Shown here: piece after piece, positions 32,869 through 41,514 of the stretch
Layout: each line of letters starts with the position of its first letter
Numbering within the stretch: the first letter of the stretch is position 1
DNA from: Parvularcula mediterranea
GTDB taxonomy: Bacteria > Pseudomonadota > Alphaproteobacteria > Caulobacterales > Parvularculaceae
NCBI RefSeq assembly: GCF_013085255.1
Contig: NZ_JABFCX010000003.1
Coordinates: 939,288-1,003,287 of the forward strand
Length of the DNA stretch: 64,000 nucleotides
Direction: 5' to 3'
Program-made: the position numbers and the translations under genes
The notes under the pieces: generated by a model
The model's database searches: none
Seen by the model: only the letters and a program-made list of their open reading frames with translations
Told to the model about the DNA's origin: nothing

Positions 32869-33612
32869 ATGATCAGCACCGTCCTCGCCACTGAGCTCCT
32901 GAACCGCCGCCTCGTGCAGGCCGAGACGCAGGCGCCGCCCCCGCAGGTTCGGAGGGAGACGGACTATTTCCGCGCGAACATCGGCGAGGTGGAGACGCCT
33001 GAAGACCTGCTCGCCGACTTTCGCCTCTACCGCTACGTGATGACCGCCTACGATCTAGAGGGTGCGCTCGACGCCAAGGCAATCATCGGGCGTGTTCTGG
33101 AGGAGGGGAGCGATGACCGCTCCGATCTCGCGAACCGCCTCAACGACGCGAAATACCGTGAGCTGACGGATGCCTTGGGCTTCAGTGTTGCCGGCAATCT
33201 CAAGCTTCAGCTGCCGGACTTCCTCGATAAGGTCGCGAGCCGCTACCAGCGGGTGCAGCTCGAAATCGAAGCCGGTGAGACGAACAATGGCGCACGCCTG
33301 TCCGCCTATTTCGACCGCAAGATCGGGGAGGTGTCCTCATGGTTCGAGGTCCTTGCCGATCCGCCGTTGCGTGATGTCATGTTCACGGCGCTCAGCCTTC
33401 CACAAGAACTTCAGGGTGCTGACATAGACAAGCTTGCCGAGCGGTTCGAGAAGGCGATTCCTCTGCAGGACTTGAAAGACGAGGCGAGGCGCGAGCAATT
33501 CCTCTATCGTTTCGCCATCAATAACGACATCGTCCAGACGCAGGTCGCGAGCGGTAGCGCCGCCGTCAGGCTCCTCGCGGCATCTGCGCCCCAGACCAAC
33601 CTCACCCTCTGA
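32869..33612 (+). CDS. DUF1217 domain protein (flagellum-associated family)
   Basis: The 247-residue, mostly helical protein matches the DUF1217 family by its opening VRRETDYFRANIGEVETPEDLLADFRLYRYVMTAYDLE and the repeated ALDAKAIIGRVLEEGSDDRSDLANRLND pattern. Members in Rhizobiales and Rhodobacterales often lie in flagellar loci, but no flagellar gene is seen here. The GTG at 32842 is an alternative start; the ATG at 32869 with GGAG eight bases upstream keeps the residues typical of family members. No enzyme activity is known for this domain. It is followed by a strong hairpin. Confidence 0.8.
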   Translation: MISTVLATELLNRRLVQAETQAPPPQVRRETDYFRANIGEVETPEDLLADFRLYRYVMTAYDLEGALDAKAIIGRVLEEGSDDRSDLANRLNDAKYRELTDALGFSVAGNLKLQLPDFLDKVASRYQRVQLEIEAGETNNGARLSAYFDRKIGEVSSWFEVLADPPLRDVMFTALSLPQELQGADIDKLAERFEKAIPLQDLKDEARREQFLYRFAINNDIVQTQVASGSAAVRLLAASAPQTNLTL

Positions 33613-33622
33613 AACCACGAAC

Positions 33623-33649
33623 GCCCCCGACCTTAAAAAGGCCGGGGGC
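33623..33649. terminator. GC-rich hairpin after the DUF1217 gene
   Basis: Arms 33623-33634 and 33638-33649 pair as GCCCCCG with CGGGGGC plus an inner CCTT/AAGG stem around an AAA loop. It lies 11 bases after the DUF1217 stop and before the convergent YHS gene. There is no T run on the plus strand, so it may act as a bidirectional transcript end or stability element. Confidence 0.6.
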
Positions 33650-33729
33650 GCCGCTGGTTCTGAACCAGGGTTCGGGGAGAGGAAGCAGGCCTTCCCTTGA
33701 GGGGACAGTGCGGGAAGAGCCTTGGGATC

Positions 33730-34179
33730 CTAGTTCAGAATTTCAGGCCATTCGGCATCGGCTTTGGTGATGAAGCCGTCGATATCGGCGAGCCATTTCT
33801 TCTCGATGCCGTCATTGTAGTTCAGGTAGAGCTTGCCATCGACGATGTTGGCGTTCTTTGGGTTGCCCCAAGCGAGCTTGCCGTTGGCGACGGCCCATGC
33901 ACAGTACCCACCATATTGCGGCGCATAGGCGTCAGGATCGGCGACGAACGTGGCGAGACTCTCGGCTGAGGCGAAGTGGAACTCCGCACCCTGATAGGTG
34001 GTGGAGAAGTCCGCCGACCCTTCGACGCCCTCGCCGGAGAAGAAGCTCACGACGTCATAGCCGCCAGCGGCGACGTTGTTGAACCGGCCGGTGGAGACCG
34101 GGTCAGCGGCATAAGCGGCGGCGGGGATGGCGGTGGCTGCTGCGATACCGAAGATCGCTGCGGTGATGATTTTCTTCAT
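33730..34179 (-). CDS. Exported YHS-domain protein
   Basis: The 149-residue protein has a signal peptide (MKKIITAAIFGIAAATAIPAA, then AYA before ADP) and a YHS-type domain: GGYDVVSFF near residue 38, TYQGAEFHFASAESLATFVADPDAYAPQYGGYCAWAV in the middle, with one cysteine, and LYLNYNDGIEKKWLADIDGFITKADAEWP at the end. YHS domains are thought to bind metals (they occur in copper and mercury proteins), so a periplasmic metal-sensing or metal-handling role is plausible but not shown. The ATG at 34179 is chosen because the signal peptide starts there. The gene is monocistronic by spacing. Confidence 0.85.
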   Translation of the reverse strand: MKKIITAAIFGIAAATAIPAAAYAADPVSTGRFNNVAAGGYDVVSFFSGEGVEGSADFSTTYQGAEFHFASAESLATFVADPDAYAPQYGGYCAWAVANGKLAWGNPKNANIVDGKLYLNYNDGIEKKWLADIDGFITKADAEWPEILN

Positions 34180-34246
34180 GAGGGGTCGTCCTCGTGGCTG
34201 CATGACCTCTTGTTCGCGCTCCTCCGAAAAGGGTTACGCAGATCTT

Positions 34247-34636
34247 TCAGAGGGCCGGACGCCAGAACCAGGCAACCGCTAGGCCCAGAAGAATTGCGCC
34301 AAGGCTATAGGGCCGCATAAACCGTTCCAGAGGTGGAACGACCATGGCGGCAAAGCGCTTGTGGAGTGGGTACAAGAGCCCGATCGCCAAAGCGCTCAGC
34401 GCAAGGAAAGCCCCTGCGATCATCGCCCAATCCGGCTTCGGGAAGCTCTCGCGATCGACGATGACAGCAACGCCGATCAGAAAACGTAAGCAGGCTTCGA
34501 GACTGTTCGCCCACAGGCTGGAGCCGAAACCCCGCCAGAACCGGAACGCTGCTGACGGCGCCACGAGGCCGATGCCGCCGATCACCACGAGGAACCCGAT
34601 GGCCCCCGCAATGATGATCTGCGCAGCGAGGATCAT
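34247..34636 (-). CDS. Small membrane protein of unknown function
   Basis: This 129-residue protein has four likely membrane helices (about 5-28, 45-60, 70-90 and 107-125) with a single Cys and few charged residues in the helices; the RFWRGFGSSLWANSLEACLRFLIGVA segment is the most conserved-looking. I do not recognise the family. It starts three bases after the nadE stop, so it is probably co-transcribed with nadE and the oxidoreductase gene upstream. The following YHS gene is separated by 67 bases. Confidence 0.7.
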   Translation of the reverse strand: MILAAQIIIAGAIGFLVVIGGIGLVAPSAAFRFWRGFGSSLWANSLEACLRFLIGVAVIVDRESFPKPDWAMIAGAFLALSALAIGLLYPLHKRFAAMVVPPLERFMRPYSLGAILLGLAVAWFWRPAL

Positions 34637-34639
34637 GGC

Positions 34640-36283
34640 CTAGCCCCGCCAACCATTGATGATGGGGTAGCGCCGGTCCCTGCCAAACGACCGTGTCGTC
34701 ACCTTGGCGCCGGGAGGGGACTGGTTGCGCTTGAACTCCGCGCGGAAAAGGAGTCCCTCGATCCGGCGGACGAGGTCGATGTCGTGACCTTCTTCGGCCA
34801 GTTCTTCGGGGCCGAGGTCGCGCTCGATCAGTCCCTGCAGCACCGCATCAAGGGTGTCATAGGGCGGCAGGCTGTCCTCGTCCTTCTGGTCCTCGCGAAG
34901 CTCCGCTGACGGAGGTTTGGTGATGATTGCTTCAGGGATCACCTCGCCATCGGGCCCCAGCGCCCAGGACGGCTTCGCCCCGTTGCGCCAGCGCGCAAGG
35001 CGGAAGACTTCGGTCTTGTAAACGTCCTTGAGCGGATTGAACCCGCCATTCATGTCGCCATAGAGCGTGGCATAGCCGACCGCCATTTCCGACTTATTGC
35101 CAGTAGTCAGCATCATCGAGCCGAGCTTATTCGAGATCGCCATGAGGACGGTCCCGCGCAGCCGCGACTGAAGGTTCTCTTCGGTGAGATCAGGCGTGCT
35201 GCCCTCGAAGACTTCTGACAGCATCCCTGTCATCGCCTCAACACCGGGCTCGATAGCGATCGTATCCATCCGCACACCGAGCGCCTTCGCGCATGCTTCG
35301 GCATCGGCCATGGAAGGCCCAGAGGTGTAGCGCGAGGGCAGCCTGACGCAGTGCACATGCTCCGGACCCAGCGCATCAACGGCGATCGCGGCGACGAGGG
35401 CCGAATCGATGCCGCCGGACAGGCCGAGTACCACGTCCCTGAACCCTGACTTGCGCACATAGTCCCGCGTGCCCGTGACCACTGCCTCGTATAGCAGGCC
35501 CTCATCGGCTACCCATTCAGCAGGCTCAGGCCCGATGACCTTGCCGCCGCGCGCTATCAGCGCACGGAGGATGCCCTCCTCGAAGAGGCCCGATGACGTG
35601 ACGATGCCGCCCGCGTCAGCGATGAACGCGCCGCCGTCGAAGACGAGCTCATCCTGCCCGCCGACCTGATTGACGAAGATCATGGGCAGGCCAGTTTCCT
35701 CGGCCCGCCCTCGTGCGCAGGCCAGGCGTTCCTGCTTCACGCCCTTGCGGAACGGGGAGCCGTGGGGTGCTATCAGCACCTCAGCGCCCTTGTCCTTCAG
35801 CATACGGCTGACGTGCGGGAACCACATGTCCTCGCAGATCTGAAGACCCAGCTTCCAGCCGCGGCACGTGATCGGCTCAGGCGCATCATGGGCCGCGAAG
35901 GTGCGCGGCTCGTCGAAGGGGCCATAGTTCGGCAGGTGCACCTTGCGCGCAACACCCGCCACCTCGCCGCCGTCGAGCACGACACAGGCATTGTAGGGAT
36001 AGTCAGCCTCAGGATCATCGCGCCAGGGCGTGCCGACGATGATAGCGGGCCCGCCCTTGGTATCTTCAGCGAGCTGACGAACAGCCGCCATGCACGCCGT
36101 GACATAGCTCCTGCGGTGAATGAGGTCCTCAGGCGGATAGCCAGAAATCGACAGCTCAGGCGTCACCACGAGGTCGACATCGCCAGCGTCGCGGACCGCA
36201 TCCCGTATCCGCGCGCAATTGCCCTCAAGATCGCCCACCCGCTGGTTGAGCTGGGCAAGGGCAACCCGGAGCACGTCAGCCAC
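34640..36283 (-). CDS. nadE: Glutamine-dependent NAD+ synthetase
   Basis: NadE amidates nicotinic acid adenine dinucleotide to NAD+, taking ammonia from glutamine. The 547-residue protein joins an N-terminal nitrilase-fold glutaminase to a C-terminal synthetase. In the first half the catalytic Glu lies in VVTPELSISGYPP, the Lys in ARKVHLPNYGPF and the Cys in LGLQICEDMWFP. In the second, GLSGGIDSALVAAIAVDALG is the ATP pyrophosphatase loop and GDMNGGFNPLKDVYKTEVF follows. The start at 36283 is a GTG with GAGG six bases upstream, overlapping the oxidoreductase stop; a GTG at 36274 is also possible. The two genes overlap, so translation is probably coupled. Confidence 0.96.
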   Translation of the reverse strand: MADVLRVALAQLNQRVGDLEGNCARIRDAVRDAGDVDLVVTPELSISGYPPEDLIHRRSYVTACMAAVRQLAEDTKGGPAIIVGTPWRDDPEADYPYNACVVLDGGEVAGVARKVHLPNYGPFDEPRTFAAHDAPEPITCRGWKLGLQICEDMWFPHVSRMLKDKGAEVLIAPHGSPFRKGVKQERLACARGRAEETGLPMIFVNQVGGQDELVFDGGAFIADAGGIVTSSGLFEEGILRALIARGGKVIGPEPAEWVADEGLLYEAVVTGTRDYVRKSGFRDVVLGLSGGIDSALVAAIAVDALGPEHVHCVRLPSRYTSGPSMADAEACAKALGVRMDTIAIEPGVEAMTGMLSEVFEGSTPDLTEENLQSRLRGTVLMAISNKLGSMMLTTGNKSEMAVGYATLYGDMNGGFNPLKDVYKTEVFRLARWRNGAKPSWALGPDGEVIPEAIITKPPSAELREDQKDEDSLPPYDTLDAVLQGLIERDLGPEELAEEGHDIDLVRRIEGLLFRAEFKRNQSPPGAKVTTRSFGRDRRYPIINGWRG

Positions 36284-37196
36284 CGATCGCCTCTTCAATG
36301 GTCAGCGCCATGGCCAGCGCACGGCGGCCAGCCTGACCCGGCACCACCGGGCTCACCCCCGAACGGACAGCGGCAAGGAAGCTCTGCGTCCCGAATGCCA
36401 GCGGATCTTTCAGCGCGAGCGGCAGGTCAGCCGAATTGAAATCCGCCGCGACAGGCTCAGGCGTGGTGTTCGCCACCGAACGGTCGAGGAAATCGAGGTG
36501 GATCTGCCCATCGGGATAGACGAGCTTCAGGTCCCGCGTCGGGTCCGTCTCAAGTCGCGAGGCGATGAGCTGCGCTTCCACGCCGCCCACATCGAGGGTC
36601 ACGTCCACATAATCGGCGTGGATGCCCTTCTCCTTCTTAGCCTCGATCGACAGGACCTTGGCCTCGGCCCGGCCGGTGAGCTGGGCCAGGAGGTCGAGAT
36701 CGTGGATCATCAGGTCGAGCACCACCGACACATCGCCCGCGCGGGGGCTGTAACGGTTCATGCGGCGCGACCGCACCGACTGGGGCACTTCCCGGTCAAA
36801 AAGGCCGAAGGCGGCAGCGACGTAGCGCTCCTGATGGCCGACCTGGATGAAGACGCCCTTCTCGGCCGCCTGGTCGATCAGCGCATCGGCCTCAGGGGTG
36901 GTCATGGCGATCGGCTTCTCGACCAGCACATGCTTGCCCGCGGCGATCGCCTGCGAGGCGAGCTCGGCGTGGGTGGTCGCCGGGGTAGCGATGGTCAGGA
37001 CGTCGATCTCTTCGAGAAACGCCGCGAAGTCATCAAATCCCCGTGCGCCGTGGCCCTTGGCCCGTTCCTCGGCGCGCTCCCAGTCGAGATCGTAGATCGC
37101 TGTGAGCTCAGCCCCTTCGGCTTCGACATATTTGTTGGCGTGGTAGCCGCCGAACACCCCTGCGCCCGCGACTCCTGCTTTGAGAATGCTGTCCAT
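36276..37196 (-). CDS. Gfo/Idh/MocA family oxidoreductase
   Basis: The 306-residue protein has the N-terminal Rossmann dinucleotide loop GVAGAGVFGGYHANKY (about residues 8-23) and the EKPIAMT motif near residue 95, where the catalytic Lys of this family lies; HDLDLLAQLTG further on fits the substrate-binding half. Members reduce or oxidise sugars or related molecules with NAD(P). The substrate is unknown. In other bacteria a similar gene beside lipid A or glycan genes makes UDP-sugar derivatives, but no such neighbour is here. Its stop overlaps the nadE start region, so they share a transcript. Confidence 0.9.
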   Translation of the reverse strand: MDSILKAGVAGAGVFGGYHANKYVEAEGAELTAIYDLDWERAEERAKGHGARGFDDFAAFLEEIDVLTIATPATTHAELASQAIAAGKHVLVEKPIAMTTPEADALIDQAAEKGVFIQVGHQERYVAAAFGLFDREVPQSVRSRRMNRYSPRAGDVSVVLDLMIHDLDLLAQLTGRAEAKVLSIEAKKEKGIHADYVDVTLDVGGVEAQLIASRLETDPTRDLKLVYPDGQIHLDFLDRSVANTTPEPVAADFNSADLPLALKDPLAFGTQSFLAAVRSGVSPVVPGQAGRRALAMALTIEEAIGG

Positions 37197-37651
37197 GCTG
37201 CCTCGGTCTTCCTTGGTTCAGCGATAGCGTTGAGCGGGCACCTCTGAAAAGGTGTGAGCCCTGTGGCAAGCCCCCCGGCGGTAAACATCGGGCAAGTTTG
37301 CCTTGAAATGGCCCCATTGCAGAAATCTGCTCGCCGCAAATCCCCTCTAGGCCTGCTGGTGGTGGTAATTGGTGGAGGTGAGATGCGCGTTCCGTTCGCA
37401 GCTAACCGCTTTTGTGAAGACGCCTTGAATGAGGCGCTCGAGGGCCTGCGGGCGACCCTGAGAGGGTCGGTCCCCGTAACCCATAAGATCAACCCGTTCG
37501 CGAGGGCCATGCCCTGCCCCATGGGCGATATGACGCGAACAGCGAAGGTGCTCCGCATCTTCTGATCAATCCCGCGCGGTATCAGGGGTTTCCCTGTCTT
37601 GGGCCGGGGGCAAAGTTCCGCTAGTCACCGGAAAAAGACCGGAGACCGGCC
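37197..37651. other. 455-bp gap with no confident gene
   Basis: This gap separates the divergent oxidoreductase and phhA genes and must hold both promoters. I see no hairpin with a T run, no tRNA and no recognisable riboswitch. A short GACCC/GGGTC hairpin lies at about 37454-37468. Apart from the doubtful small reading frame listed separately, nothing in it is recognisable. Confidence 0.5.
37383..37565 (+). CDS. Possible 60-residue small protein
   Basis: A 60-codon frame opens with an ATG at 37383 that has a strong GGAGG site four bases upstream, the only real argument for a gene. The product would be basic (MRVPFAANRFCEDALNEALE at the start) with two cysteines and a TRTAKVLRIF end; I recognise no family. 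It sits in the otherwise empty gap before phhA and could also be a leader peptide or chance. The opposite strand also has an open frame here, which is common in this GC-rich DNA. Confidence 0.25.
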   Translation: MRVPFAANRFCEDALNEALEGLRATLRGSVPVTHKINPFARAMPCPMGDMTRTAKVLRIF

Positions 37652-38545
37652 ATGACGGACACCCCTGCCTTTCACCGCGCAAGCCAGGCGCCTGCGGATG
37701 ACTACACCATCCCGCAGGACTGGGAGAGCTATACCGAGGAAGAGCACAACACCTGGGATGTGCTCTACAAGCGCCTGATGAAGGTGCTTCCGGGCCGTGC
37801 CGATCAGGCCTTCATCGACGGTCTGAAGGCCCTCGACCTCGGCAAGGGCGGGATCCCTCATTTCGAGCGCATGTCCGACGAGCTCGAAGCCCTCACCGGC
37901 TGGCGGGTCGTCGCCGTACCGGGGCTGGTGCCGGACGAGGTTTTCTTCGACCATCTCGCAAACAGGCGTTTCCCGGCGGGCAACTTCATCCGGAAGCCCG
38001 ACCAGCTCGACTATATCCAGGAGCCCGACGTCTTCCACGATGTCTTCGGCCACGTGCCGATGCTCTCGAACCCGGTCTTTGCCGATTACATGCAGGCCTA
38101 TGGTCAGGGCGGGCTCAAGAGCCTGAACTCAGGCTGCCTCAAGAACCTCGCTGCGCTTTATTGGTACACGGTGGAATTCGGCCTGATCCAGACGGACGAA
38201 GGCATGCGCATCTACGGCGCTGGCATCGTCTCCTCTCCTGCAGAGAGTGTTTTCAGCCTCGAAAGCGACAGCCCCAACCGCATCGGCTTCGACGTCGAGC
38301 GGCTGATGAAGACCGCCTACAGGATCGACGACTTCCAGCAGACCTACTTCGTCATCGACAGCTACGAAGACCTCCTCGAGAAAACCCTGCGCACGGAGTT
38401 CGCCCCGCTCTACGAACGGCTGAGAGAAGAAGGCTGCGCCAGCGAATACCGCCAAACGCCTGCAGACATTCTGGAGACGGACAAAGTCTTCACAGAAGGC
38501 GACCAGGCCTATGCCAACAGAGGCGGCCGCTTTGCTGCGGAGTAG
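37652..38545 (+). CDS. phhA: Phenylalanine 4-monooxygenase
   Basis: PhhA hydroxylates phenylalanine to tyrosine using iron, oxygen and a pterin cofactor. The 297-residue bacterial-type enzyme has the iron ligands in FHDVFGHVPM (H129 and H134) and the third ligand Glu further on in the LIQTDEGMRIYGAGIVSSP stretch, which also holds the conserved YGAG turn. Length is right for monomeric bacterial enzymes that lack the regulatory domain. A GGAG site seven bases upstream supports the start. The stop lies three bases from the stop of the convergent DAHP synthase, so a phenylalanine catabolism gene faces an aromatic biosynthesis gene. Confidence 0.97.
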   Translation: MTDTPAFHRASQAPADDYTIPQDWESYTEEEHNTWDVLYKRLMKVLPGRADQAFIDGLKALDLGKGGIPHFERMSDELEALTGWRVVAVPGLVPDEVFFDHLANRRFPAGNFIRKPDQLDYIQEPDVFHDVFGHVPMLSNPVFADYMQAYGQGGLKSLNSGCLKNLAALYWYTVEFGLIQTDEGMRIYGAGIVSSPAESVFSLESDSPNRIGFDVERLMKTAYRIDDFQQTYFVIDSYEDLLEKTLRTEFAPLYERLREEGCASEYRQTPADILETDKVFTEGDQAYANRGGRFAAE

Positions 38546-38548
38546 GCC

Positions 38549-39904
38549 TTAGGCCGCCGCCCGTTCCCTGACCGCCTTCAGCTCTTCAGCCAGCGTAAAC
38601 GCCAGCTCCAGCGCTTGGTTGGCGTTGAGCCTTGGGTCGCAGTGGGTGTGGTAGCGTTCGGAGAGGTCGTCTTCGGTGATGGTCTGGAGGCCGCCGAGGC
38701 ATTCGGTGACGTCCTGGCCGGTCATCTCGAAGTGGACACCGCCGGGATAGGCGCCTTCGGCCCTGACGAGGTCGAAGAACTGCTCGACCTCTCCGAGGAC
38801 GGAGGAAACCTTCCGGGTCTTATAGCCATTGTCCGCCTTGATTGTATTGCCGTGCATGGGGTCCGAGGACCAGACGACCGTGCGGCCTTCCTGCTGCACC
38901 CGGCGCACAAGGGCGGGGAGGTGCTGCGCGATCTTCTCCGTCCCGAAACGGGCAATGAGGACGATGCGCCCGGCTTCATTGTCAGGGTTCAGAACATCGA
39001 GAAGCTTGATCAGCTCATCAGGCTCGAGCGTCGGCCCGCACTTCATGCCGATCGGGTTCTTGATGCCCCGGCAGAACTCGATATGCGCGCCATCGAGCTG
39101 CCGGGTCCGGTCACCGATCCAGACCATGTGACCCGACGTGTCGTAGTAGTCGCCGGAGGTGGAATCCGTCCGGGTCATCGCCTGCTCATAGCCGAGGAGC
39201 AGTGCCTCGTGGCTCGTGTAGAACTCGACCTCGTTGAGCTGGCGGGAGTTGAAGCCAGAAAGTCCGCATGCGTCCATGAACGCCATGGCGTCGGAGATGC
39301 GGTCCGCGATCTCCATGTAACGCTCGTTTTGAGGGCCACTTGCAAACTCAAGGTTCCAACGGTGCACATTGCGAAGCGACGCGTACCCCCCTTTCGCAAA
39401 TGCACGGATAAGGTTCAGCGTCGACGCCGATTGTCCGTAGGCCTTCAGAAGCCTCTCAGGATCAGGGATCCGCGCCTCTTCAGTGAACTCCATCCCATTG
39501 ATGTTGTCGCCGCGGTAGCTCGGCAGGGTGATGTCGCCCTGCGTCTCAATCGGTGAGGAGCGCGGCTTGCCGAACTGGCCTGCAATGCGCCCGACCTTCA
39601 CCACGGGCATCGCTGCGCCATAGGTCAGCGCGACCGCCATCTGCAGCAGCACACGGAACGTGTCCCGGATTTTGTCCGCAGAGAACTCGGCAAAGCTCTC
39701 GGCACAATCGCCGCCTTGCAAAAGGAAAGCCTCTCCTGCGGAAACTCTCGCCAGGCGTTCCTTCAGGGTACGGACCTCACCGGCGAAGACCAGGGGCGGA
39801 TAGGCGGCAAGCGTCCGCTCGACCTCGGCCAGGGCAGCCTGGTCGGGATAGTCGTCGGGGATGTGCTTCGCGGGTTTCGCGCGCCAGCTCTCGGGGCTCC
39901 ACAT
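38549..39904 (-). CDS. Class II DAHP synthase
   Basis: This 451-residue enzyme condenses phosphoenolpyruvate and erythrose-4-phosphate into DAHP, the first step of the shikimate pathway. Class II (plant/mycobacterial type) markers are [21 protein letters not shown] near residue 55, which holds the metal-binding Cys, [16 protein letters not shown], and [24 protein letters not shown]; the final metal ligands lie in SDPMHGNT and [18 protein letters not shown]. It is commonly annotated aroG or aroF-type; I leave the symbol blank. An AAGGAG site eight bases before the ATG supports the start. It has a short upstream gap (160 bp) shared with the divergent serine hydrolase. Confidence 0.96.
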   Translation of the reverse strand: MWSPESWRAKPAKHIPDDYPDQAALAEVERTLAAYPPLVFAGEVRTLKERLARVSAGEAFLLQGGDCAESFAEFSADKIRDTFRVLLQMAVALTYGAAMPVVKVGRIAGQFGKPRSSPIETQGDITLPSYRGDNINGMEFTEEARIPDPERLLKAYGQSASTLNLIRAFAKGGYASLRNVHRWNLEFASGPQNERYMEIADRISDAMAFMDACGLSGFNSRQLNEVEFYTSHEALLLGYEQAMTRTDSTSGDYYDTSGHMVWIGDRTRQLDGAHIEFCRGIKNPIGMKCGPTLEPDELIKLLDVLNPDNEAGRIVLIARFGTEKIAQHLPALVRRVQQEGRTVVWSSDPMHGNTIKADNGYKTRKVSSVLGEVEQFFDLVRAEGAYPGGVHFEMTGQDVTECLGGLQTITEDDLSERYHTHCDPRLNANQALELAFTLAEELKAVRERAAA

Positions 39905-40065
39905 GGTCCTGTCTCCTTAAGGAACGAGGACGCTAGAAAAGGCGGGGCGCTGTTGCAACGCCGAAGACCGAAAAGCTTACCGGCAGCGAAAAAGCAGCCC
40001 TTCGTCGCGGGCGCGCTTGATGTCGCGCCCGCCCGGGGAAAGACTAACCGCTGGGGAGAGCAGCC

Positions 40066-41463
40066 ATGATCATCCGCCTTATCGCAGCGCTTGGTGCGCT
40101 CATTGCCTCGGCATCCGCCAATGGCCTGACGGAAGAGAACCGCGCCTTCATCGAGGAAGCCATGGCCGACCTCGGGATGGTCGGCTTCGGGATCGCCTAT
40201 ATCGGCCCCGACGGCGCAAGAGAGGCTGAGGGCTACGGCGTCGCCTACGAAGGCGGGCCAGCGATCACCCCCGACACACCCTTCGAGCTCGGCTCGGTCA
40301 GCAAGAACTTCTCCGCCCTCGTCATGCTGCAGCTCGCAGACGAAGGCTTCGCATCCCTCGATGACCCGGTGAGGAAGTACCTCCCGTCCTTCACGCTCAA
40401 AGGCGGCAAGGGCGGCGACATCACCATCCGCCAACTCATCACCCATCGTTCAGGTATCAGCACCCTCGACGGCAACAGGGACCACGCGATCACCCGCCGG
40501 GATCAAGGGGTGACCGCTGAACTCGTGGCAGGTCTCAGCAAGGTCATGCCCGTGGCGGAGCCAGGGGAAGTCCTTCAGTACTCGAACGCCAACTACATGA
40601 CGCTGCAGCTCGTCATCGAAACCCTCACGGGCAACCCGCTTGAAGAGGAGCTCGAAGCCCGGATCTTTGCTCCCCTCGGCATGGGGAATAGCGGCACGGT
40701 GGTCACGCCGCCTGAGGGCAAAGCGAAGCCCCACCGGGACTTTTTCGGCAGCGTTCGAGAGAGCGATCTCGACATGGGCCGGCAGGGCATCGCCAAGGGC
40801 GGCGTCGTCGCCTCGGCCAACGACCTCGCCACCTATGTGCAGGCCGTGGCTTCGGGCGACCCACGCATTGTGCCGCGGAGCATGAAGGCTGAACTCGTCT
40901 CCCCCTACGGCGGAGGAGAAGTCGGCTACGCGATGGGCTGGTTCGTCGGCCCGCATGAAGGGCGCCTGCTTGTCGGCCATGATGGCCTCAACCCCGGCTT
41001 CCAGGCGATTGCGTATGTCTTCCCCGACACAGGCGAGCTGGTCGTCGGCGCGGTGAACCATTCGGGCAGCGGCAGCGAAGCGTTCCTCAGAGCCGTCGCC
41101 TTCCGCGTCATCGGCAGAGGGGAGCCAGACCATCGGCCTGACCTCTTCCGGAAGGCGCAGCTTTGGGTGCCGAGCCTTGCGGCTCTTCTCGTCACTTCAG
41201 GCTTCTTCCTCTGGGCGTGGCGGGCCGTGACAGCACCTAAGGAAGCCGGTCCCCTGGGCCTCATCCTTCCCACCCTCGTGCTCGGCGGTCTCGCCTATGG
41301 AGCGGTCGTCACGATCCCCGCGATCGGCGGGGCATCCTTCAGCGCAGCGGCAGCCTTCTACCCGGATCTCGGCCTCGCCCTCATGATGATCGCCAGCGTG
41401 AGCCTCCTCTGGGCGGCGCTGCGCCTTGGCCAGCAGCTGCTCTTGCGCATCAAGTCAGGCTGA
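40066..41463 (+). CDS. Serine hydrolase (beta-lactamase/PBP-like) with C-terminal membrane segments
   Basis: The 465-residue protein has a signal peptide (about residues 1-20), then a class C beta-lactamase-like domain with the catalytic S77-x-x-K80 (in GSVSKNF), Y172-S-N174 as the second motif, and a VGHDGLNPGF segment as the third-motif site. The order and spacing suit penicillin-binding or esterase-type hydrolases; substrate is unknown. After residue about 365 come three membrane helices (about 365-385, 395-415 and 435-455) that would anchor the C-terminus in the inner membrane with the active domain outside. The next gene, an alcohol dehydrogenase, starts 51 bases later and may share the transcript. 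Confidence 0.88.
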   Translation: MIIRLIAALGALIASASANGLTEENRAFIEEAMADLGMVGFGIAYIGPDGAREAEGYGVAYEGGPAITPDTPFELGSVSKNFSALVMLQLADEGFASLDDPVRKYLPSFTLKGGKGGDITIRQLITHRSGISTLDGNRDHAITRRDQGVTAELVAGLSKVMPVAEPGEVLQYSNANYMTLQLVIETLTGNPLEEELEARIFAPLGMGNSGTVVTPPEGKAKPHRDFFGSVRESDLDMGRQGIAKGGVVASANDLATYVQAVASGDPRIVPRSMKAELVSPYGGGEVGYAMGWFVGPHEGRLLVGHDGLNPGFQAIAYVFPDTGELVVGAVNHSGSGSEAFLRAVAFRVIGRGEPDHRPDLFRKAQLWVPSLAALLVTSGFFLWAWRAVTAPKEAGPLGLILPTLVLGGLAYGAVVTIPAIGGASFSAAAAFYPDLGLALMMIASVSLLWAALRLGQQLLLRIKSG

Positions 41464-41514
41464 CTTCCCCGCGAAGGGGTCTAAGTGGCGATCATCGACA
41501 AAGGGAGCGCCGCC

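Noticed and set aside
36995-37558. 187-codon minus-strand frame before the oxidoreductase gene
   Set aside because: It runs through the promoter region and into the oxidoreductase gene in another frame, with low-complexity Arg/Pro/Ser composition.
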